Under the pieces are notes generated by a model. The model ran no database searches. It saw nothing but the letters and a program-made list of their open reading frames with translations, and had not been told where the DNA came from. DNA of 64,000 bases from contig JALCQC010000002.1 in assembly GCA_022650895.1 (NCBI GenBank), positions 1 to 64,000 of the forward strand, read 5' to 3'. Positions within the stretch are counted from its first letter, which is position 1. Each line of letters opens with the position of its first letter. The position numbers and the translations under genes were made by a program. This document shows positions 33,324-42,524 of this stretch, piece after piece. Source of the stretch: Bifidobacteriaceae bacterium (lineage in GTDB: Bacteria > Actinomycetota > Actinomycetes > Actinomycetales > Bifidobacteriaceae).

Positions 33324-33827
33324 ATGAAGCAACCTCACCCGGCGGCTACGCCCGTCACCATTCCCCTCGTCGTCCTCACCGTCCACCCCAACGGCACCCT
33401 GACCGTGACGATGGACGGGACCGTCCTGCCGCCGCCAGCCCACATGGTGTGGCGGCGCTCCTCGCTGCCTGACATCATCGACCAGGCCAGCGAGCATCGG
33501 AGCGTTCCGGTGTGGGTGGAGGTACGCGAGACCGACGGCACCTCCCTCACCGACCTGTTCCCAGCCCACCCCGAAACCACAGCGCCCCACGAGCCATCGG
33601 AACCGAGACCGCGACGCGCCGCGCAGAGTCCGAACCTGGTTGAGGTGCGGGCCGAGGGATTCGTGTCCGGCGAGGACGTGGCCATTGCCCCCATCACCGC
33701 CCACACCGACGCCACCGGTGACGGGGACGCGCGGGCGCTCATCGACACGTCCCAACATCCCAACGTCTCCGAGGTCGTCCTGCTGGGGCGCGTCTCGGGG
33801 ACGATGGCGGTCAGGCGGCTGAAATGA
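33324..33827 (+). CDS. hypothetical protein in transfer operon
   Basis: 167 residues. The N-terminal 75 residues look like a small beta domain (LVVLTVHPNGTLTVTMDGTV, VPVWVEVRETDGTSLTDLF). A proline/arginine linker precedes a second beta-rich part. No known family. It sits between the VirB4-like and VirD4-like genes and overlaps the latter by 4 bp, so a role as coupling-protein partner is possible. Confidence 0.65.
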   Translation: MKQPHPAATPVTIPLVVLTVHPNGTLTVTMDGTVLPPPAHMVWRRSSLPDIIDQASEHRSVPVWVEVRETDGTSLTDLFPAHPETTAPHEPSEPRPRRAAQSPNLVEVRAEGFVSGEDVAIAPITAHTDATGDGDARALIDTSQHPNVSEVVLLGRVSGTMAVRRLK

Positions 33828-35596
33828 GCGGACCAGGCCGTCACTCCGGGGCGATGGGCGACGAGCTGACCAACGTCGCCATCATCGGCCTGCTCACCCT
33901 GGTCGCCTTCATGCTCGCCCTGCGCGGGGCGGGCTCCGCCGCCGCATGGATCACCGGCATCGCCCCACCGACCGGCGGGCCCGCCTCCGGCATCAGCGTC
34001 CTGTTCAACCCGTCCGACCCCGGCGCCGCGCTCGGCACACCCGCTCTCAACCCGGTCGTCTACTGGACCGTCACCAGCCTCATGCTCACCCTCACCGGCA
34101 TCCTCGGAGTGTTCGCCTGGCTGCGGGTGCGCCGCTTCACAAAGACGGTGGAGGCCGATCCGCGTCGCATGGCCGGTATCGCCACCCGCCACGACATCAC
34201 CACCACCGCCTCCACCAAGGCCCTGTTGAAACGGGCCGTAAATCTGCGGCCGAGCCTGGAGTCGCCGAAGCCGGAAGATGTGGGCTACCTGCTCGGCAGT
34301 TCGAAGGGCGCAGGCGTGTGGGCGTCGGTGGAGGACTCCATCATGGTCATCGGCCCGCCCCGCTCCGGCAAAGGCCTGCACCTGGTCATCCCTGCGATTC
34401 TGGATGCTCCGGGCGCGGTGGTGTGCACCAGCACCCGCCCGGACAATCTCACCGCCACCATGCGCGCCCGCGCCACAATCGGCCCAGTGGCCATCTTCGA
34501 CCCCCAGCATCTGGCCGAGGGCCTGCCGTCGGGGATGCGCTGGTCGCCGATCCGGGGCTGCGAGAACCCGCAGACCGCCATGATCCGCGCCACCGGGCTG
34601 GCCGCCGGAACCGGCCTGTCTTCTGGCGGCGTCGAGTCCGGCGGTTTCTGGGAAGGCAAGACCCGAAGCGCGCTGCAAGCCCTCCTGCACGCTGCGGCCA
34701 TCGATCACCGCACCTCGGCCGAACTGTTCCGCTGGACCCTCGACCCCGTGGCCGCCGCCGACGCCGTGGCGATCCTCAACGCCGCGCCGGGTGCGGCGAC
34801 GGGGTGGGCGGAGTCCTTGCAGGCGATGATCGACTCCGACCCGCGCACCCGCGACTCCATCTGGCAAGGCGTCTCCCTCGCCCTCGGCTCCCTAGCCGAC
34901 CCGCGGGTGCTCGACGCCGTATCACCGGATGTCGGTGAGAGCTTCGACCCTGAAACCTTCATCCACGACAAGGGCACGCTCTTCCTGCTGGCGACCGGCA
35001 GCGGCGCGGGAGCCTCCGCCGCCCTCGTCGCCGCCCTGGTGGAGGACCTGATCGAGACCGCGCGGCGAATGGCCGCCCGCTCGCCCGGCGCGAGACTCGA
35101 CCCACCCCTGCTGCTCGCCTTGGACGAGATCGCCAACCTCGCACCTCTGCCCTCGCTGCCGACGCTGATGGCGGAAGGAGGCGGCTCCGGGATCACCACC
35201 ATGCCCGTCTTGCAGTCCTTGTCCCAAGCGCGTGACCGGTGGAACGAGCACCAAGCCTCAGCGATCTGGGACGCGGCCATCGTCAAAGTCATCCTCGGCG
35301 GAGCCTCCGGCTCCCGCGACCTCCAAGACATCGCCAACCTGATCGGCGAACGCGACGAATACACCGACAGCGTGACCCTCGGCGACCACGGCACCCGCTC
35401 CAACCAGCGCTCCATCCGCCGCGTCCCGATCCTGCCGCCCGACCGCATCCGACGCCTCCCATTCGGCACCGGCATCATCCTGCTGCGCTCCGCCCCGCCC
35501 ATCATCACCGACCTGCGCCCCTGGCCCAAACGCCCCGACGCCGCACAGCTCACTACCGACCGGGCGGAGATCGAGGCGCTGCTGCGACGCGGCTGA
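33824..35596 (+). CDS. VirD4/TraG type IV coupling protein
   Basis: 590 residues. Two N-terminal membrane helices (about 10-38 and 78-100), Walker A GPPRSGKG at 177-184, and Walker B LLLALDEIANLAPLPSL with D434-E435. A following stretch of small residues and ARDRWN is typical of TraG-like proteins. It recruits the relaxase-DNA complex to the secretion channel. It is the last large transfer ATPase of the operon. ATG 33824 overlaps the upstream stop. Confidence 0.92.
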   Translation: MSGPGRHSGAMGDELTNVAIIGLLTLVAFMLALRGAGSAAAWITGIAPPTGGPASGISVLFNPSDPGAALGTPALNPVVYWTVTSLMLTLTGILGVFAWLRVRRFTKTVEADPRRMAGIATRHDITTTASTKALLKRAVNLRPSLESPKPEDVGYLLGSSKGAGVWASVEDSIMVIGPPRSGKGLHLVIPAILDAPGAVVCTSTRPDNLTATMRARATIGPVAIFDPQHLAEGLPSGMRWSPIRGCENPQTAMIRATGLAAGTGLSSGGVESGGFWEGKTRSALQALLHAAAIDHRTSAELFRWTLDPVAAADAVAILNAAPGAATGWAESLQAMIDSDPRTRDSIWQGVSLALGSLADPRVLDAVSPDVGESFDPETFIHDKGTLFLLATGSGAGASAALVAALVEDLIETARRMAARSPGARLDPPLLLALDEIANLAPLPSLPTLMAEGGGSGITTMPVLQSLSQARDRWNEHQASAIWDAAIVKVILGGASGSRDLQDIANLIGERDEYTDSVTLGDHGTRSNQRSIRRVPILPPDRIRRLPFGTGIILLRSAPPIITDLRPWPKRPDAAQLTTDRAEIEALLRRG

Positions 35597-35675
35597 CGCC
35601 CCGGTGGCGCGCGCCCACCTGTCTGGCACAGCAACCCGAATCACGGGCTGCGCGACCAGATAGGGAGCAGGACTC

Positions 35676-36140
35676 ATGGCGGGGATTCAGACGCAGCAGG
35701 CGGTGGCCGGTTTCGTGGCCTCCGACCCTCAGCTGGCATACACGGAGAAGGGCGACGCCCGGCTCTACTTCAAGCTCGGCGTCGAGCACTACCGGCGCGA
35801 GGAAGACCAGTCGTTCACGAAGCTGGAAACCACTTACCACGATCTAGTGGCGTTCAAAACTACGGCCGAACAGGGCTACGCGAGGCTGGCCAAGGGCGAC
35901 AGCATCATCGCCAACGGACGCGTGCGCGAGTACTCCTACGAGCGCGACGGGCAGCGGTTCGCGGGCGAGGAGTTCGTCGCCACTCGCCTCGGACACGATC
36001 TGGCGCGCACACGCTACGACGTGGACCGCACACTCAGACAAAACGCGGCCAGCCAGGATGGGGTCGCCCGTGATGCCGTCAGCTCCCACAGTTCTGAGCG
36101 CCCCGGCCCGGAGCGCCGCACTCCAGGCATCGGACTGTGA
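35676..36140 (+). CDS. ssb: single-stranded-DNA-binding protein
   Basis: 154 residues. An OB-fold of about 110 residues: GFVASDPQLAYTEKGDARLY, FKLGVEHYRR, KGDSIIANGRVREYSYERDG. A disordered polar tail follows. The acidic DDDIPF-type tip of chromosomal SSB is absent, so it may serve the transferred strand more than the replisome. ATG 35676 is preceded by GGGAGCAG. It begins a short group of small genes after the coupling protein. Confidence 0.82.
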   Translation: MAGIQTQQAVAGFVASDPQLAYTEKGDARLYFKLGVEHYRREEDQSFTKLETTYHDLVAFKTTAEQGYARLAKGDSIIANGRVREYSYERDGQRFAGEEFVATRLGHDLARTRYDVDRTLRQNAASQDGVARDAVSSHSSERPGPERRTPGIGL

Positions 36141-36149
36141 GGAATCATC

Positions 36150-36716
36150 ATGAGCGACGACGATTTCACTCCCGACGCCGAGTCTCCCGACGAGCAGGAC
36201 GCCTTCGACCCGCAGCCCGGATTACCGGACCCGCCGCACCCGATCAACTGGAACCTCCTCACGTCAACTGATCTGGAGGCTGAGCTGCTGGAGCTGAACC
36301 GGTGGGTGGACTGGCTGCGCCACACCTACGGGCTGGCGGCCAGCGTGATCCCGCCGATGTGGCACCGGCATCCCGAACTGGTCTGGGAACTCTCCGCCCT
36401 CCACCTGAGCTGGCTGGCGGCCTATGATGCCGAGCAGAACGCCGCCGCCCCATTGGGATGGCATCGCGACTTCGCCGACTCCCGCCAGCGCCTGCGCGAA
36501 TGGGTCGCGACCTCCGGCACACGATTGGACCGCGACCGTCCCACCCGTCAGACCAGCTGGCCCGGCGAGGAGGCCGCTGCACCCGTCGAGGAGACGCCGA
36601 TCGGCGACCGGGACGAGGACTTCGTGCGCTTCGTCATCGACGAAGTGAACAAGCGTCAGAAGGCCGAAGACGCCTTCTACGCAGGCGTGGACCCCCAGAC
36701 AGGAGAAGTCCGATGA
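36150..36716 (+). CDS. DUF4913-like protein
   Basis: 188 residues. Acidic first 35 residues, then LEAELLELNRWVDWLRHTYG and IPPMWHRHPELVWELSALHL, a tryptophan-rich helical pattern seen in DUF4913 proteins of actinobacterial mobile elements. An acidic C-terminus follows. Function unknown. ATG 36150 lies 9 bp after the ssb stop and its own stop overlaps the next start. Confidence 0.72.
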   Translation: MSDDDFTPDAESPDEQDAFDPQPGLPDPPHPINWNLLTSTDLEAELLELNRWVDWLRHTYGLAASVIPPMWHRHPELVWELSALHLSWLAAYDAEQNAAAPLGWHRDFADSRQRLREWVATSGTRLDRDRPTRQTSWPGEEAAAPVEETPIGDRDEDFVRFVIDEVNKRQKAEDAFYAGVDPQTGEVR

Positions 36717-36901
36717 ACGAGGAGGGAAAGGCTCCGCCGGAGCGGATGCGCGACTACCGGATTGAAGCGAAGCTGCGCGAGTCCCCGGACCTGCACCGGC
36801 TCGCTCAACTGTTCGTCACCATGGCCCTCGCCCGCACCCAAGCCGAGCAGCACCGCGAGTCCGGCTCTGGGCAGAATCCGGGCAACCCGGTAGAATCGTA
36901 G
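36713..36901 (+). CDS. small hypothetical protein
   Basis: 62 residues, mostly helical (MRDYRIEAKLRESPDLHRLA, then QLFVTMALARTQAEQ). It overlaps the DUF4913 stop (ATGA) and has AGGAGAAG upstream, so it is translated with it. Similar small ORFs end such operons before the integrase. No domain was recognised. Confidence 0.65.
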   Translation: MNEEGKAPPERMRDYRIEAKLRESPDLHRLAQLFVTMALARTQAEQHRESGSGQNPGNPVES

Positions 36902-37085
36902 ACGTACCAAGCCAGCGGCCACGCTCCGGTGTGGCCGTGGTGCGCAGTCATGTTGAGCCTTCGGGCAGTACGAAGGAACCACCCCACGGGGCGTGTTCCG
37001 GGTCATGTTTCCTAACGAGCCGCACCGCGCAAGCGGTCCCATGCCGCTCGCGTTGGCCCCGCTGTTGGGGAAGGAAACGCGACCC
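36902..37085 (+). promoter_or_regulatory. structured leader before the integrase gene
   Basis: Two hairpins are visible. CGGCCAC (36916-36922) pairs with GTGGCCG (36931-36937). GGAAC-CCCC (36975-36985) pairs with GGGG-GTTCC (36988-36999). A further G/C-rich fold (GGCCCCGCTGTTGGGG) lies just before the ribosome site GGGGAAGGAAACG. It may tune integrase expression by RNA folding or host the end of the transfer operon. The promoter itself is not clear. Confidence 0.45.
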
Positions 37086-38915
37086 ATGACCACCACCACT
37101 GCTATCGCTCCGCCAGCCGCCCAGGACCTCGATTACATCGGCGAGACCACCTGCCTGGCCGTGTCCTACCTGCGGGTCTCCACCAAGGAGCAGGCCGAAC
37201 GCGGAGGCCGGGACGAGGGCTTCTCGATCCCCGCCCAGCGCGAGGCCACCATGCGCAAGGCCCGCGACCTGGACGCCGTCATCGTCGAGGAGTTCATCGA
37301 CGCCGGGGAATCCGCTCGCAAGGCCGACCGGCCCGAACTGCTGCGCATGATCGAGTACGTCAGGAAGAACCACGTCGCCTACTGCATCGTGCACAAGATC
37401 GACCGGCTCGCCCGCAACCGGGCCGACGACGTGACCATCCATCTCGCCCTGAAAGAGGCCGGGGTCATCCTCGTGTCCGCCACCGAGAACATCGACGAGA
37501 CCCCCTCCGGGATGTTGGTGCACGGCATCATGTCCACCATCGCCGAGTTCTACAGCCGCAACCTCGCCAACGAAGTGGCCAAGGGCATGAGCCAGAAGGC
37601 CAAGGCGGGCGGCACCAACGGCAAAGCCCCCATCGGCTACCTCAACGTCACCAAGCGCGACGAGCTGGGTCGCGAAATGCGCGTCGTGGAGCCTGACCCC
37701 GACCGGGCGGTCCTGGTCAAGTGGGCGTTCGAGGCGTACGCCACCGGCAACTACTCGACCATCACCCTCCGGGAGGAACTCATCGACCGGGGCCTGACCA
37801 CCACGCCCACGCCCAAGCGGCCCGCCAGGCCGCCAGCCCTCTCCACCGTCCACCGGATGCTCACCAACCCGTACTACAAGGGTCAGGTATCGTTCCGTGG
37901 CGCGAGCTACGACGGGCTGCACGAGCCACTGGTCGCCACCGAAGTGTGGTACCGGGTCCAGGCGGTGCTCAACGCCCACCAGGTGTCCGGGGAAAAGACC
38001 CAAGCCCACGACCACTATCTCAAAGGCAGCGTGTACTGCGGGGAGTGCGGCTCCCGACTCATCCTGACCAATGCGAGAAGCCGTCAGGGCGTCATCTACC
38101 CCTACTTCATCTGCGCCGGCAGGCACTCCAAGAGAACCAACTGCCAGCGGCAGGCCATGTTCGTGCCCGATGTGGAGACGGCCGTCGAGGACTACTACCA
38201 GCACATCCAGATACCAGAACACATCGTGACCGCACTCCGGGAGCTGATCACCGCTGAGTTCGACCGGCTCCACGAAACCTCAAAGCGCGAACGCGGCACC
38301 TACCTCGCCGAACGCCACGACCTCAACGATCGACGCACCAAACTCCTGCACGCCCACCTCGAAGGAGCCGTGCCATTGGACCTGATGAAGGAGGAGCAGG
38401 ACAAGATCGCAAGGCGCATGGCGTTCCTCGACGCCCAGATCGAAGCGGGCGACATCGAATACGACCAGGCCAAAGCTCACCTCGACGACTGTTTGAAGCT
38501 CGCCGGCGACTGCCACAAGCTCTACATGAGCATCGACGACTCGCTCCGGCGGATCGCCAACCAAGCGTTCTTCGACAAGCTCTACATCCAGGACGACGAC
38601 CACATCGACGGCCAGCCCGGCGAGCCCTTCAACATCCTCTTCGACCCGGAAGTACAACAGCTCGCCACCACACGGCAACGAGCTGTTGAAACGGGAAATC
38701 AAACCGGTCAGGTCGCCGGTTTGAACAACGACCATTTGGTGGAGCTAGGGGGAGTCGAACCCCCGACCTTCTCGATGCGAACGAGACGCGCTACCAACTG
38801 CACTATAGCCCCAATCTGCTCCAAAAATCTGTCAATAACGACTTTTGCAACGCAAGTAACCTTAGCGCAAGGCCTCCCCAATCGCAACGCAGACGCGGCG
38901 GGTGGAGGGTTATAG
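37086..38915 (+). CDS. large serine integrase reading into tRNA-Ala
   Basis: 609 residues. Resolvase domain with R30 and nucleophile S32 in YLRVSTKEQ, then VHKIDRLARNRADDV. The recombinase domain contains GTNGKAPIGYLNV, a zinc ribbon with YCGECGSRLI and FICAGRHSKRTNCQ, and a long coiled coil at about 400-490. Large serine integrases perform site-specific insertion and, with a partner, excision. ATG 37086 follows GGGGAAGGAAACG. The last about 65 codons cross into the antisense of the host tRNA-Ala gene (VELGGVEPPTFSM) and stop in chromosomal DNA. The C-terminus therefore comes from the host and would differ at other sites or in the circular form. Confidence 0.93.
   Translation: MTTTTAIAPPAAQDLDYIGETTCLAVSYLRVSTKEQAERGGRDEGFSIPAQREATMRKARDLDAVIVEEFIDAGESARKADRPELLRMIEYVRKNHVAYCIVHKIDRLARNRADDVTIHLALKEAGVILVSATENIDETPSGMLVHGIMSTIAEFYSRNLANEVAKGMSQKAKAGGTNGKAPIGYLNVTKRDELGREMRVVEPDPDRAVLVKWAFEAYATGNYSTITLREELIDRGLTTTPTPKRPARPPALSTVHRMLTNPYYKGQVSFRGASYDGLHEPLVATEVWYRVQAVLNAHQVSGEKTQAHDHYLKGSVYCGECGSRLILTNARSRQGVIYPYFICAGRHSKRTNCQRQAMFVPDVETAVEDYYQHIQIPEHIVTALRELITAEFDRLHETSKRERGTYLAERHDLNDRRTKLLHAHLEGAVPLDLMKEEQDKIARRMAFLDAQIEAGDIEYDQAKAHLDDCLKLAGDCHKLYMSIDDSLRRIANQAFFDKLYIQDDDHIDGQPGEPFNILFDPEVQQLATTRQRAVETGNQTGQVAGLNNDHLVELGGVEPPTFSMRTRRATNCTIAPICSKNLSITTFATQVTLAQGLPNRNADAAGGGL
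38701..38760. other. probable right attachment junction (attR) at the tRNA 3' end
   Basis: AAACCGG (38701-38707) and CCGGTTT (38716-38722) form a 7-bp hairpin on the element side, 15 bp before the tRNA CCA end. G+C-rich element DNA gives way to tRNA and chromosomal DNA here. The tRNA is complete, so the element must restore its 3' part on insertion. The exact crossover cannot be set without the left junction. Confidence 0.5.
38737..38812 (-). tRNA. tRNA-Ala (anticodon CGC)
   Basis: Read on the minus strand, the acceptor 5' strand GGGGCTA pairs with TAGCTCC and gives the G3:U70 wobble that identifies alanine tRNAs. The D arm is GTGC...GCGC. The anticodon stem TCTCG/CGAGA closes the loop TTCGCAT (anticodon CGC). 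The T arm is GGGGG-TTCGACT-CCCCC. ACCA is encoded at the 3' end. It is intact although it forms the element's insertion site. Confidence 0.95.
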
Positions 38916-38988
38916 TGCTGTTTTCTCCATTCGACCACAGCAGTGAAAACGACTTTACAAGCGGGATTTGCGCGCATTAAATGAAGGC

Positions 38989-40281
38989 ATGACAGCAAAG
39001 ATTTCGACGACGACGTCAGTTTCAATTCCTGAGCGCATGCATGCGTGGCGCATCAAGGATCAACCGGGCCCCATTTCCAGCAATCCGCTTGAGTGGGTGG
39101 AGGTTCCAGTTCCGAATCCTGGGCCCGGAGAGGTTCTGGTGCGGGTACGTGCCTGTGGAGTGTGCCGCACCGATCTCCATGTGTCAGAGGGGGATCTCGT
39201 CGTTCATCGTAAACAGGTGACTCCGGGGCATGAAATCGTGGGGCAGATCGTCGCACTTGGTGAGGGGACTGATCGTAGCAGTGCTGCAGATGAGGACGCT
39301 GCTGGCGAAGGCGAAGAAGCGACACGGCCACCTGAAACGAAACGGAGGGGTAGCGGCCGACTTCGTATCGGCGAATACGTGGGCGTCGCATGGCTGCGGC
39401 ACACTTGCGGCGAGTGTGACTTCTGCCGGAGCGGTGCCGAGAATCTATGTCAAAAGTCGCAGTACACGGGTTGGGATGCCAACGGCGGCTATGCGGAGTA
39501 TGCGGTCGCTCCGGCGGATTATGTGTATCCGCTCGATGACCTTCTCGGTGCAGAAGAGGGCAGGGAAGCCACTAATGGCGAGATGCTCGATGCTCATTCC
39601 GAGCAGGGGGCTTTGTACTCGGTGGAGTCAGTCGCGCCGCTTCTGTGCGCTGGAATCATCGGGTACCGTGCTCTGAAGCGTACGGGATTATTGCGGTTCG
39701 TCGACGATCGTGCGGTGTCGGAGTCTGTGACGAAAGGTGCGCTTTCAGACGGCAACGAATCTGCGGCGACCGCCATCTCTCGTCCGCTCACCCTCGGTCT
39801 TTATGGTTTCGGAGGCTCGGCGCATCTCACGGCGCAGGTGGCGCTGGGCTTGGGGATGAGAGTTCATGTGCTGACACGTGGAGAGGACGCGAGGAAGCTC
39901 GCTCTCGAGCTTGGCTGTGCCTCCGCGGGAGGTGCCTATGATATGCCACCTGAGAAACTCGATGCCGCCATCATCTTTGCTCCAGTGGGGGATATGATTC
40001 CGGTCGCCATGCGTGCGTTGCGTCCGGGAGGAGTGCTGTCACTCGCGGGGATCCACATGTCCGACGTGCACACCCTCAACTATGAGAACGAGCTGTTCCA
40101 CGAGAAGGAAATCCGCACGGTCGAGTCGAATACGCGGCAGGATGGGCGTGAGTTCCTGGCGTTCGCCGCCCGCCATCACCTTGACGTTGACACGCATCCG
40201 TACCCGCTCTCTCAGGGGCAGAAGGCGCTGCAGGATCTGAAGGAAGGAGCTTTCGCAGGCGCGGCCGTACTGTTGCCGTAA
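38989..40281 (+). CDS. zinc-dependent alcohol dehydrogenase with insertions
   Basis: About 430 residues, long for this family (usually 330-360). The catalytic zinc region [13 protein letters not shown] and [10 protein letters not shown] and the structural zinc cysteines [15 protein letters not shown] are intact. The nucleotide-binding fold contains [20 protein letters not shown]. Three polar, low-complexity insertions interrupt it: after LGEGTD (acidic, about 35 residues), before the PLLCAG segment (about 25), and before [10 protein letters not shown] (about 25). It reduces or oxidises alcohols/aldehydes with NAD(P). The start is uncertain: ATG 38989 or TTG 38968. Likely chromosomal, first gene right of the tRNA. 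Confidence 0.85.
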   Translation: MTAKISTTTSVSIPERMHAWRIKDQPGPISSNPLEWVEVPVPNPGPGEVLVRVRACGVCRTDLHVSEGDLVVHRKQVTPGHEIVGQIVALGEGTDRSSAADEDAAGEGEEATRPPETKRRGSGRLRIGEYVGVAWLRHTCGECDFCRSGAENLCQKSQYTGWDANGGYAEYAVAPADYVYPLDDLLGAEEGREATNGEMLDAHSEQGALYSVESVAPLLCAGIIGYRALKRTGLLRFVDDRAVSESVTKGALSDGNESAATAISRPLTLGLYGFGGSAHLTAQVALGLGMRVHVLTRGEDARKLALELGCASAGGAYDMPPEKLDAAIIFAPVGDMIPVAMRALRPGGVLSLAGIHMSDVHTLNYENELFHEKEIRTVESNTRQDGREFLAFAARHHLDVDTHPYPLSQGQKALQDLKEGAFAGAAVLLP

Positions 40282-40293
40282 CTAATGCCGTGA

Positions 40294-40345
40294 GCCGGAC
40301 GGAGTGCGTGTATGCGTTCGGCCCGTCGCTTTTCTTTTTTCTTTC
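40294..40345. terminator. terminator between convergent adh and dedA genes
   Basis: GCCGGACG (40294-40301) pairs with CGTTCGGC (40315-40322) with one wobble. A T-rich tract follows at 40328-40345. It terminates the dehydrogenase transcript. The opposite strand has an A-run, so it may also act for the converging dedA transcript. Confidence 0.7.
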
Positions 40346-40359
40346 TTGTCCCGCGGCAC

Positions 40360-41085
40360 TTATTTCGTGACGTGATGTGCGGAAGAGATAGGCGCGGCAT
40401 GCTGGGCGACTTCTGGAGTCTCAGCCACTGTCGCTGGCTTTTTCTTGCCGAACTTCATCTTGAGGAGGCCGATAACCGTTGGCGCGAGGGAAACCAGCAG
40501 GATCAGGACGATCACGAGTTCGAAATGCTCTTGAACGGCGGGGATCCCACCGAAGAAGTAGCCGAGGGCGGTGAACAGCGTCGACCATACGAAGCCGCCA
40601 AGAACACTGAAAGGAGCGAACCGCGTCCATTTCATGCCGGAGATGCCTGAGATGAAGGGCATAAACGTGCGGATGAACGGGAAGAAGCGACCGAGGAACA
40701 CAGCAAGGGGACCCCATTTATCAATCATCTTTTCGGTCTTGCCGAGACGCTCCGGGGTGAGGGCCTTCACCTTGCCCGAAGCGATGATGCGCTTTCCGAA
40801 GAAGTGACCGATGAAGTAGTTGCACTCATCTCCCAGGATTGGAGCCGCCCATACGATCGGCAGCAAAACCGCCAGTTTCATGCCACTGGAGGGATCATGG
40901 GCGAAGACGCCGGCTGCGAACAATAGTGAATCTCCGGGAAGGAATGGCATGAAGACCACGCCGGTCTCGATGAAGACGATGAGGAAGATGAAGGCATACG
41001 TTGGCGCGAGCCCCATGGCGATCCAGCCGGCGATGGCGGCGCGCGGGTCCTTCAGCAGTCCGATGAGATAAGAAATGAAATTCAT
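40360..41085 (-). CDS. DedA family membrane protein
   Basis: 241 residues from the ATG at 41085, preceded by AGGAAG. The family features are clear: IETGVVFMPFLPGDSLLFAA, GDECNYFIGHFFGKR and FLGRFFPFIRTFMPFISGIS with the conserved arginines. Four to five membrane segments end in a lysine-rich tail. DedA/VTT proteins flip undecaprenyl phosphate or other lipids across the membrane. The open frame extends upstream of 41085, but that stretch lacks homology. Confidence 0.9.
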   Translation of the reverse strand: MNFISYLIGLLKDPRAAIAGWIAMGLAPTYAFIFLIVFIETGVVFMPFLPGDSLLFAAGVFAHDPSSGMKLAVLLPIVWAAPILGDECNYFIGHFFGKRIIASGKVKALTPERLGKTEKMIDKWGPLAVFLGRFFPFIRTFMPFISGISGMKWTRFAPFSVLGGFVWSTLFTALGYFFGGIPAVQEHFELVIVLILLVSLAPTVIGLLKMKFGKKKPATVAETPEVAQHAAPISSAHHVTK

Positions 41086-41348
41086 GGTCTTCCTGTCGGT
41101 AACTTCGGCGCGATGGGGATCGGGCCTGCGAGTGCGGTGGACGATTTTGCCGGGCTCGAGCCTCTGTGCGTGAGGCTGATGCAAACGCCCTTGAATTTAT
41201 CACTTCGGTTGCTGCGAAATCTCACTTCGGCGCAGAAAGGCTGAGAATATGCACATTCGCAGAGCGTTTACTCTCTCCGGGCGAACAGGGTTGTTGTTCG
41301 ATAGTGTGGGCAGTAGCTCGAAGGAGACGATGACGCTCGAAGGAGGCA

Positions 41349-42467
41349 ATGATGCCGGGACCAATAACTGTCGCCGTTCGAATCGATGGCGATGAGGGCG
41401 AGGTGCTGCTTCCTGAAATCGAGGAGCAGGGTCAGGGGCGCGTGAAGGTGCACCGCACCGAATCGATGCCGGAATCGGGCGCGGATGATTCTGCGTCGCG
41501 GCGTCTTCTCTTTTCACGTGAGGGAACATTCATTCCCCGTGAGCGGTGGGAGACCGAGTCTCATGCGGTTGTGGTCGACGTTGTTCCGCCGCCGCATTTG
41601 GAGATGAGTGAGGGGTCGATGATCCTTGGTCCCGGGTCTCAGCATGAGACTTTCCGCAGCATGGTGGCGGCCGTACTGCACTTTCTGGGTTGTGAGATGC
41701 CGCTTGCGGAAGTTGTCGACGCCGCGGTTGCGGATGATGCCCCCGCAGCGGGCGGTGCTGGTGCTGCGGTGGCAGACGATGCTGCTATCACGAATGGTGC
41801 TGCGGCTGCGGACGAGTCTTCGGTGGAGGGGGAGAAACCAGAAGATGAATACGGCAGGGAAGACGAAGAGCCGCAGACCGAAAGCTTTCCCATCGTGACG
41901 CCCGGTAAGACAGTCCATCGTGCTGACCGTTCGATATCACATAAGAATGCTCCACATAAAAATAAGGACAAAGGCGTCAGTGCCAGCATTAGTGATAGCG
42001 AAGGTATCGGTAGTCGCAGAAGCAGCGGCAACGGTAGTAGTGGGGATAAAAGTACAGATGCGGGCAAAGGCAAGGGTAGTGCCAGTGGTGGTGGCAAAGC
42101 ACGCCATCGGTGGATGAAAGAGCTCGCCGCCATCGGTTTCTCCGTGTCTGTGAAGGGCGCGAAGGCGAATGTTGTGTGGCGCAAGCGCAACGAGATGGTC
42201 GTCAAAGCGGGTGCCCGCCTGATGAAGGAACCGCCGCTGAACAAGGACGGCTCCCTTGGCTACGACGCCCGGTTCGGACAGGCGATTCGTGACGAGCATC
42301 GTGACAAAATCAAGGATTTCAAGACCACTGAAGACATCGTGCTGAAGAGTCCGAACGAAGTTGGGCTGTTCCTTTACTTTGGTGGGCGCAACGGCTGGAT
42401 GGAATTGATGGATGCCGGCGGCCGTACCCTTGATGAATGGACACGTGTGGAGCCGCAGACGCGCTGA
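41349..42467 (+). CDS. unrecognised protein with low-complexity linker
   Basis: 372 residues, ATG 41349 behind AAGGAGG. N-terminal part (1-110) is a small mixed domain with ITVAVRIDGDEGEVLLPEIE. A long linker (about 125-255) is rich in A, D, E, S, G and K. A C-terminal part (about 255-372) begins RHRWMKELAAIGFSVSVKGA and contains VVWRKRNEMVVKAGARLMKE and LYFGGRNGWMELMDAGG, compact and well composed. I do not recognise any part. It stands alone between the divergent dedA gene and the glycosidase locus. Confidence 0.75.
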   Translation: MMPGPITVAVRIDGDEGEVLLPEIEEQGQGRVKVHRTESMPESGADDSASRRLLFSREGTFIPRERWETESHAVVVDVVPPPHLEMSEGSMILGPGSQHETFRSMVAAVLHFLGCEMPLAEVVDAAVADDAPAAGGAGAAVADDAAITNGAAAADESSVEGEKPEDEYGREDEEPQTESFPIVTPGKTVHRADRSISHKNAPHKNKDKGVSASISDSEGIGSRRSSGNGSSGDKSTDAGKGKGSASGGGKARHRWMKELAAIGFSVSVKGAKANVVWRKRNEMVVKAGARLMKEPPLNKDGSLGYDARFGQAIRDEHRDKIKDFKTTEDIVLKSPNEVGLFLYFGGRNGWMELMDAGGRTLDEWTRVEPQTR

Positions 42468-42524
42468 GTTCGCTACTCTCGTGGGTGAATTTGGCCAAGG
42501 AGGCTCCGCGTAGCCTGTTTTAAA

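Noticed and set aside
38916-38988. Start of the alcohol dehydrogenase at TTG 38968
   Set aside because: Possible, but the extra seven residues are not family-like. ATG 38989 was preferred although its ribosome site is poorly spaced.
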